Shown: one piece after another, positions 20,810-25,671 of the stretch | Layout of the letters: each line of letters starts with the position of its first letter | Numbering within the stretch: the first letter of the stretch is position 1 | NCBI RefSeq assembly: GCF_000003605.2 | Contig: NW_003116448.1 | Span: 418,198-443,868 of the forward strand | Reading direction: 5' to 3' | Source of the DNA: Saccoglossus kowalevskii | Taxonomy: Eukaryota > Hemichordata > Enteropneusta > Harrimaniidae | DNA length: 25,671 nucleotides | Position numbers and translations under genes: made by a program | Notes under the pieces: generated by a model | Seen by the model: the letters and a program-made list of their open reading frames with translations, nothing else | Databases searched by the model: none | Told to the model about the DNA's origin: nothing

Positions 20810-20964
20810 TCATTGAGCATTGTACCCCAGTGCCGCCAGAGTCAAATCACACTTTCTTGCAAAACAATCTGCAGTTTGCAATCTAGGTGCTTTCAAAGGA
20901 ATCCCTGCTCGTTTGAGCCTATGCAAAGTGGGTCTGCTGGATGCAGTCTCACTGGCACTATGTT
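20810..20964 (-). other. possible minus-strand terminal exon with helix-turn-helix-like stretch
   Basis: Reading the minus strand, an acceptor-like CTGGTTTTCATAG ends at 20965. The following 155 bases are open to a TGA at 20812-20810. The peptide includes SRPTLHRLKRAGIPLKAPRL, which resembles the recognition-helix region of many DNA-binding transposase or FIS-type helix-turn-helix proteins. That is a pattern resemblance only. AATAAA follows at 20670-20665. The plus strand is open here too. It may be a remnant of a transposase or integrase gene. Confidence 0.2.
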
Positions 20965-21583
20965 CTATGAAAACCAGTACAGATGGCAGTAGAGATGTAA
21001 CGTGTTTGCATTTTTTTTCCAGCATCAGAGAATAGCTTTTTTTATCACATATGAAATCATCAGTCTATACTGACTGTGTGGCTCACACCATAACATGGTA
21101 TCCCGTGACTGGTACTAGTATGACCCACATAATGGTGCTCATGTGAATCCATATATTCCCCAACTTGTTTTTTCGATTTGTTTACTCCAATTTCAGGCCG
21201 CATATCATAGCATCTATTAACAAAACGTAGTAATATACGCATGAACAAAATCAACACATATTAAGAAGAGATACCACGTGACTTCATGGCAATATCTTGA
21301 GGTTTATATGATTCCATCAATGGTTTATGCTAAAGACAAATCAAAAACAACGTTTTGTGATTTTTTCGCTGTGATTTTTATAACAAAAAATGCACATAAT
21401 TGTTACTGTACTCATGAAACTGAAACAATCTAAAACGAGATCGTATTTATTGAACCAGTAAACAATGTTGTGTATAATTTGCAACACCACCATTTATGGA
21501 AGATTAATGTATAACATAGTAGTACCTGACGGCTTGCATCCCTTCTCCTCTATTATTGTGTCACTGTTCCAGTAGCTTATAGT

Positions 21584-21620
21584 GGCTGATCCAGAGGGGG
21601 CAGGGGGCCATGCCCCCCCA
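21584..21620. repeat. G/C-run hairpin, probable interspersed-repeat end
   Basis: GGCTGATCCAGAGGGGGCAG is followed by GGGGGCCATGCCCCCC, in which GGGGGC (21603-21608) pairs with GCCCCC (21612-21617), and then A8. Similar GATCCAG-plus-G-run segments are, in my general knowledge, frequent repeat ends in invertebrate genomes. The family cannot be named from this copy. Confidence 0.4.
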
Positions 21621-21624
21621 AAAA

Positions 21625-23620
21625 AAACGCATGACGATTAATATCATCTGGATTAGGCATAGCTTCTCTGCGATTTACGCTCCGTATATCTTAAGCGAAG
21701 CTTGGACCGCCACTGGTAGCTTAAGTTCCCATGTAATGGCTGTATGTGAATTTTTCCACGTGTTCTTCCAGCAATCACCGAGATACATTATGGCGGTATA
21801 TAAATATGGCAAAGTTCATGAATATTAGGTTTAATATCTGGGATTAGTTAATATATGTCGTTCCTGTAGGATCTTGGGTTGGATTTGACAATTTGTACCC
21901 TATTACATTGCATTCTACATGGGTTCAATCGAGTTCAGAGATCAGGTATACCGCATAATATTCAACAATGAAATTGAATAAAAAAAATGCTATTTTATAA
22001 ATACAATGCTAGACAACTTATTTGAAGTTTATTTCTTTTATAGAAAAAGTCTTAAATTTTACTCAATCATCTTGCGATGGTAATTTTAGACCAATCTTTG
22101 ACAGGGTTGTATATTGCGAGTCACTCAAAGTTCTGCTCTGTGCTTGGTCATGTAGTAACCAGAACCCACACTAGAGACTGAAAAGTTGTTTCGACGTCTT
22201 TATATTTTGGAACCTCTTTACACTGGGTTATTGTGACCATAACAACAATTAGTCACAAATTTAATCGTACGGTTTTATTGAATTGTTCATGCCAAATGTT
22301 ACGCAATGAATGAGTACTAGCGGTGTATCGGTCCCCTTATTCCAATATACACGTCCAATACTTTTATTTATGAATTCTCTTCACATTTAGATTTGTTTGT
22401 TTTTTAATACGAATAATAATTGTGATTTGTGTGCGGCGTTCGACTTGGATTTGGAGATTTTGTTAGAAGGGTTAGGATGTTGTTGTTTTATTTCAGATTG
22501 GTTCAGTTCACATCTAACCAATACGTATCGTAGCTCGTTTTGAGGACATTAGAAATTGTATGTATAGTAACAACTTAAAGCCTCATTCTTCAAAAACATT
22601 TATGGTTATTTATTGTAATAATTCAACTTAACAAAATAAGTCTGAGCTCAGTTGGATAACCATGTCTGTCTTGTGAGTAAATCTTCATTTTATCACCTAT
22701 GTAGCATCTTCTATTAATTCTAGGGACGACATGATGTGTAAACATATCACACCAATGATTTGTTTGCATCGGCTTTCAATGAAATATCGCGTGGAGTTTA
22801 TGATTGTGATGACTTTAAAACCCTTGGACGTAAAACACAGAAATACATTTGTGAAATGATGACTCCATATGTGCCATTTTTGTCTGGTTTGTAATATATT
22901 GTAGCTAGAACGTTGGGTGATTAATTTCATATTGGTTTTCCTGTCTATTATGATTATTCGTGTCTCTGGATTTCCTATTTCAGTAGCTATATGCATTTTA
23001 TCCAATCCGTGCTTACAAGATGGTTGCAATAGTTGTACGAGGTTCTGAGAACTCCAGGGGTAACTGTACGTTGTAATGGTATTATATGTATTTGGCTCTA
23101 ACCATGAATTAATTTCACAAGTTGAATTCAACGGAATTGATCTGAATTAAAGAAATACAAATATATGGTAGTGTTTTAGGACATGACTTAAACTATTGAA
23201 GACTTTTACTTCACCGCTGTTCATTAATTCCCACAAATGACCCGTTCATACGTCACATGTCTGACGAGAAGGTATGGTATGACGTAGTATTGTTTGTTTG
23301 TGAGGGAACTAGTGAAATATATAGGGAAAACTATCCCCAATACATTCACATAGAATGTATCCATCAGAGAGACATACAATTTATAGGCGTCACATACTAT
23401 AATACCAGTTAATTAGACTCTCGTTGAAATATTGTTTTATATGCGTCGGTGCAGATGTATGTGACGATAGATAGATTGGAAATTGTGAAAATAACATTGC
23501 CAACCATAATGCAATATAAGATTTACGTATTAATAATATAAACAATTACAACATGATCCAAATATATAGTACAAATAAAATGAAATATATCAAATAAAAT
23601 TAAATACACGGTCTACAATA
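21625..23620. other. AT-rich non-coding stretch downstream of the receptor gene
   Basis: No gene is recognised. A 144-codon minus-strand frame at 23131-22697 is the longest here outside the minisatellite and the receptor. Its sequence has no motif that I can assign and is most simply a chance frame. An acceptor-like TTTTATTTCAG at about 22497 on the plus strand is followed by an early stop. Confidence 0.5.
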
Positions 23621-23628
23621 CACCAGGT

Positions 23629-23634
23629 TTTAAT
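23629..23634 (-). terminator. possible poly(A) signal ATTAAA of the receptor gene
   Basis: On the minus strand ATTAAA lies about 95 bases after the receptor stop codon at 23728. It is the second most common poly(A) hexamer in animals. No AATAAA is nearer on that strand, and no downstream GU-rich element was tested. Confidence 0.4.
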
Positions 23635-23727
23635 CCAATGTCATGTGCCTTGCCAAATGTGTCTTGGATGACGATACCAATCTGGTTTTCCTGATATATC
23701 TGATTCTAGAAAAGGAGTCAGTTTCAT

Positions 23728-24218
23728 TCAATATGTGTCTTCTTTAGAATGGGAGTCCATTGCCATTACGGGTAAATAAAATATGAAGACCGCCGTCATA
23801 ACGATTAAAGCAAATAAGTATATAGATAGATATGCTCTGTCGAGTATTCGAGCAACTTCACGCCATTCACACACTCTTCGGTGTTGTTCTTCTCTGTCAT
23901 TTTTGTTAGCATTTGTATTCTGTGTTGATGGCAGTGACATGCTCTCCACCGTGGGTTCGTACACCATCTTGTGATTATTGATATTGCCGTTATCGGCTAC
24001 CTCTACATGATTCGAATATGCACTTGATTGTCGCTCCCCTTGTTTCGGAGACACCCTTGGCCGTGTACAGCCAATCCGCGAGAGAAAATTGAAGGCGAAT
24101 ATCTTCAACCCAACTGGAACTTTCCGACATCCTGGATTTCGGAAGTGCATGTTTAGCGATGAAGATATTAAAAATGCAGATGCTACTCCCATCGAAATCA
24201 AACAGAATAAATACATTT
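23728..24218 (-). CDS. nicotinic acetylcholine receptor-like subunit, last coding exon (M3 to C-terminus)
   Basis: The exon starts after the acceptor TTTATCTCTCTCAACAG (AG at 24220-24219). Its first two bases complete a CAA codon begun in the previous exon. It then runs from ATG 24216 through 162 codons to TGA 23730-23728. Residues 1-25 (MYLFCLISMGVASAFLISSS and onward) are the third membrane helix. Residues about 26-115 are a short cytoplasmic loop rich in Asn and charged residues. EWREVARILDRAYL (117-130) matches the amphipathic MA helix and the conserved VA-x-x-x-DR start of M4. The fourth helix runs to about residue 150, with a short MDSHSKEDTY tail outside. The loop sits where receptor-clustering and trafficking partners bind in the family. 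All three exons are intact and in phase, so a functional gene is likely. Confidence 0.93.
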
Positions 24219-24699
24219 CTGTTGAGAGAGATAAACATAATGTCAGTTGTTAATAAACCTATTGTTGTTTGTGCTAAGGATAAAGGCCTCATCGATCAGA
24301 TGTAGAAAATATCGTCTAAAATGATCAATAACGAATTGTAAAAAATCCTGGAGGGAGATGTTCTATTATCAGCACATTTCCATAAATATATTACGATATA
24401 ACGATTAACACAATGCTGACAATGTGAAGTTCGTCTTATAATTCCCATTCTTAACTGTATTGTGTAATCTGAATAGAGTTCTATTTTTGTAATGGTATAT
24501 TAATGCAAGAATGTTGAAATCCTATTTTGACACCGTTCCTAAAATTTGAAATATTCTATGTAATATCGGGACATGTATTTAAGCATTGTAATGTGGTTTT
24601 CATCGCCGCTCGCGCATGCTTAAAATTATTATTATATACTAATACTCGATACTCTCAGTTAGTACGACAGATAGTAAGATATAACTAACATATACTTAC
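24219..24699 (-). other. intron (481 bp) between M2 and M3 exons of the receptor
   Basis: The donor GTAAGT (24699-24694) and acceptor CTCTCTCAACAG (ending at 24219) are strong. The intron is phase 1 and splits the codon just before M3. Short chance frames inside it are not genes. Confidence 0.9.
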
Positions 24700-25232
24700 G
24701 TATATGTGGAATGATATCGGCCGTTGGTGGCATGTATGCTGACACGATAGTAAGAAACACGATCTGGGAAAGAATACTAGTAACACACAGAGTAATTCGT
24801 TCCCCTGAGTCAGACGGTAAGTAGAAGCCCACACACATCATAATACTCGCAAGGAATGATGGGAGGATTATGTTTATGACATAGAAGTTGGATCGACGTT
24901 TGAAGTGGAGCGTATACGTCACATCCGGGAAGGGCTCGTCACAGCAGACATAGTGAGCAACATTGCGTTTCACTTCCATTTTTTCTATTGTCCATTCTCC
25001 ATTGCTAATAAATCGGTCAATGTTACTCTTGTTACTGGGGATGATATCTATGTACCCACCGTGATAGCTCCACGATGCAAACTTCATTTGACAGTTTTGT
25101 TCGTCAAATGGAAAGAACGTTGCGTCAATAGAGCATGTTGATTGGACGACGGAGAATTGTAAAGACACCACCTTCCCGTCATAGGAGACAATCGCGTCAG
25201 TATCAAAATGGCGATTGAACAGTTCGCCGGTG
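24700..25232 (-). CDS. nicotinic acetylcholine receptor-like alpha-type subunit, exon with Cys-loop, loops B and C, M1 and M2
   Basis: 533 bp; one leading base completes an AGC codon from the previous exon and one trailing base begins the next split codon. The 177 full codons hold the hallmark loop CSIDATFFPFDEQNC (Cys33 to Cys47, 13 residues between), loop B WSYHG, NGEW, a possible N-glycosylation site NKS at 67-69, and loop C HYVCCDEPFPDVTY. The adjacent cysteines (96-97) mark alpha-type, agonist-binding subunits. M1 is about residues 116-138 (FYVINIILPSFLASIMMC...). FYLPSDSGER leads into M2 (ITLCVTSILSQIVFLTIVSA). GER with Glu at -1' and Leu at 9' fit a cation channel. Loop C spacing resembles alpha7-like receptors, but Phe replaces the usual second loop C Tyr. 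It is a pentameric ligand-gated channel subunit of the plasma membrane; the exact subunit cannot be assigned. Confidence 0.96.
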
Positions 25233-25331
25233 CTGGTAAAAAAAAAATAAAACAATAATTATTTAATTATGTATTCCAAAAAACGCACGCAAATTGTTCA
25301 CACATGACAATTTGTCCACACTGCAACTTAC
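25233..25331 (-). other. intron (99 bp) of the receptor gene
   Basis: The donor AG|GTAAGT ends the upstream exon. The acceptor is a long T-run ending TTACCAG. The phase-2 intron splits a Ser codon (AG|C). A short TTG-led extension of the downstream frame into this intron is not coding. Confidence 0.92.
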
Positions 25332-25441
25332 CTAGAAAACAATACCACATCCGGTTGCCATATTTTAGAGATATGTATCTGTATTTCTTTAATACCACCA
25401 AAATCGTCAGGATCCCATGTCAAATATTCATCTGTCCACGT
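25332..25441 (-). CDS. nicotinic acetylcholine receptor-like subunit, 110-bp exon with loop A
   Basis: The acceptor CCGATTTTAG precedes a 110-bp exon that starts in phase 0 and ends with two bases of a split codon before GTAAGT. Its 36 codons begin TWTDEYLTWDPDDFGG and end ISKIWQPDVVLFS. This is the classical WTD-x-x-L-x-W...GI...W-x-PD segment of the nicotinic family, with loop A at the end. The 110-bp size equals that of the corresponding exon in vertebrate nicotinic receptor genes, as I recall it, which supports the model. The loop A aromatic (residue 35) is Phe rather than the usual Tyr. Exons for the signal peptide and first beta-strands, including loop D, must lie to the right of the window. 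Confidence 0.95.
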
Positions 25442-25499
25442 CTAAAATCGGAATAGATGAACAATCATAGTCCAGTTATTCATAACCACACAACAGTCG

Positions 25500-25501
<2 letters not shown>

Positions 25502-25562
<61 letters not shown>
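25502..25562. repeat. (TA)n microsatellite, about 30 units
   Basis: An uninterrupted TA dinucleotide run of about 61 bases in the intron upstream of the 110-bp receptor exon. It is likely length-variable and prone to assembly or sequencing error. Confidence 0.95.
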
Positions 25563-25563
<1 letters not shown>

Positions 25564-25621
25564 GTGTGCAACTTCCAGAATTTAAATGCAGTGGGTTGGA
25601 AGCATATTGTACTTGTTTTTT

Positions 25622-25671
25622 GTTTTGTTTTGTTTTGTTTTGTTTTGTTTTGTTTTGTTTTGTTTTGTTTT
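25622..25671. repeat. (TTTTG)n microsatellite reaching the window edge
   Basis: About ten perfect GTTTT units follow a short T-run. They appear as AAAAC on the receptor's sense strand. The tract continues past the end of the window. Confidence 0.95.

Noticed and set aside
22697-23131. 144-codon minus-strand frame considered as a retrotransposon remnant
   Set aside because: I checked it by eye for reverse-transcriptase motifs such as the YxDD box and for endonuclease motifs and saw none. It is treated as a chance frame.
23783-23974. 63-codon plus-strand frame opposite the last receptor exon
   Set aside because: It is a shadow of the minus-strand coding frame. The other minus frame at 23990-24292 is likewise a different-phase reading of the same exon and intron.
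24905-25141. 78-codon plus-strand frame opposite the receptor exon
   Set aside because: It is a shadow of the well-supported minus-strand receptor coding sequence.
25233-25255. Extension of the receptor frame into FYFFFT before the Ser-Thr-Gly segment
   Set aside because: That part is the polypyrimidine tract of the intron. The true exon starts at 25232, as shown by the acceptor and the phase match to the 110-bp exon.

Overview
The window looks like animal nuclear DNA: AT-rich, gene-poor and full of simple and interspersed repeats. Its only clear gene is split by GT-AG introns. No operons, Shine-Dalgarno sites or CRISPR arrays are visible. I lean towards a lophotrochozoan such as a mollusc, because nicotinic-receptor genes are expanded there and the GGCCATTTTG-type repeat feels familiar from such genomes. 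That second point is an impression I cannot check here.

Layout: (1) 1-1722 is a minisatellite of about 52 units of 33 bp with a 14-bp palindrome in each unit; it includes a recent 262-bp, 8-unit duplication. (2) About 1.7-23.6 kb is mostly non-coding. It holds a modular repeat with three GGCCATTTT foldbacks (about 5.94-6.6 kb), two short foldback elements with TA-CTGT ends (10659-10863 and 13770-13980), a 221-bp foldback element flanked by 15-bp direct repeats (17248-17468), several homopolymer tracts and palindromes, and a few weak coding candidates. The weak candidates are a 33-codon membrane-peptide ORF at 8802, a possible signal-peptide first exon at 13562-13523 (minus), an interrupted ORF at 18800-19471 followed by AATAAA, and two unassigned stretches at 20.4-21.0 kb. 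(3) 23728-25441 on the minus strand carries the last three coding exons of a Cys-loop receptor of the nicotinic acetylcholine receptor alpha type. The exons are 110, 533 and 491 bp and are joined by introns of 99 and 481 bp with consensus splice sites and matching phases. The 5' exons lie beyond the right edge, past a (TA)n and a (TTTTG)n tract.

The receptor piece encodes the second half of the ligand-binding domain, all four membrane helices, the cytoplasmic loop and the C-terminus. It has intact hallmark residues but Phe where two aromatic-box Tyr residues are usual. No multi-gene system is evident. The most useful second looks are the receptor's binding-site and pore changes, the 221-bp foldback element with its unusually long direct repeats, the structured minisatellite and the broken ORF at 18.8-19.5 kb.
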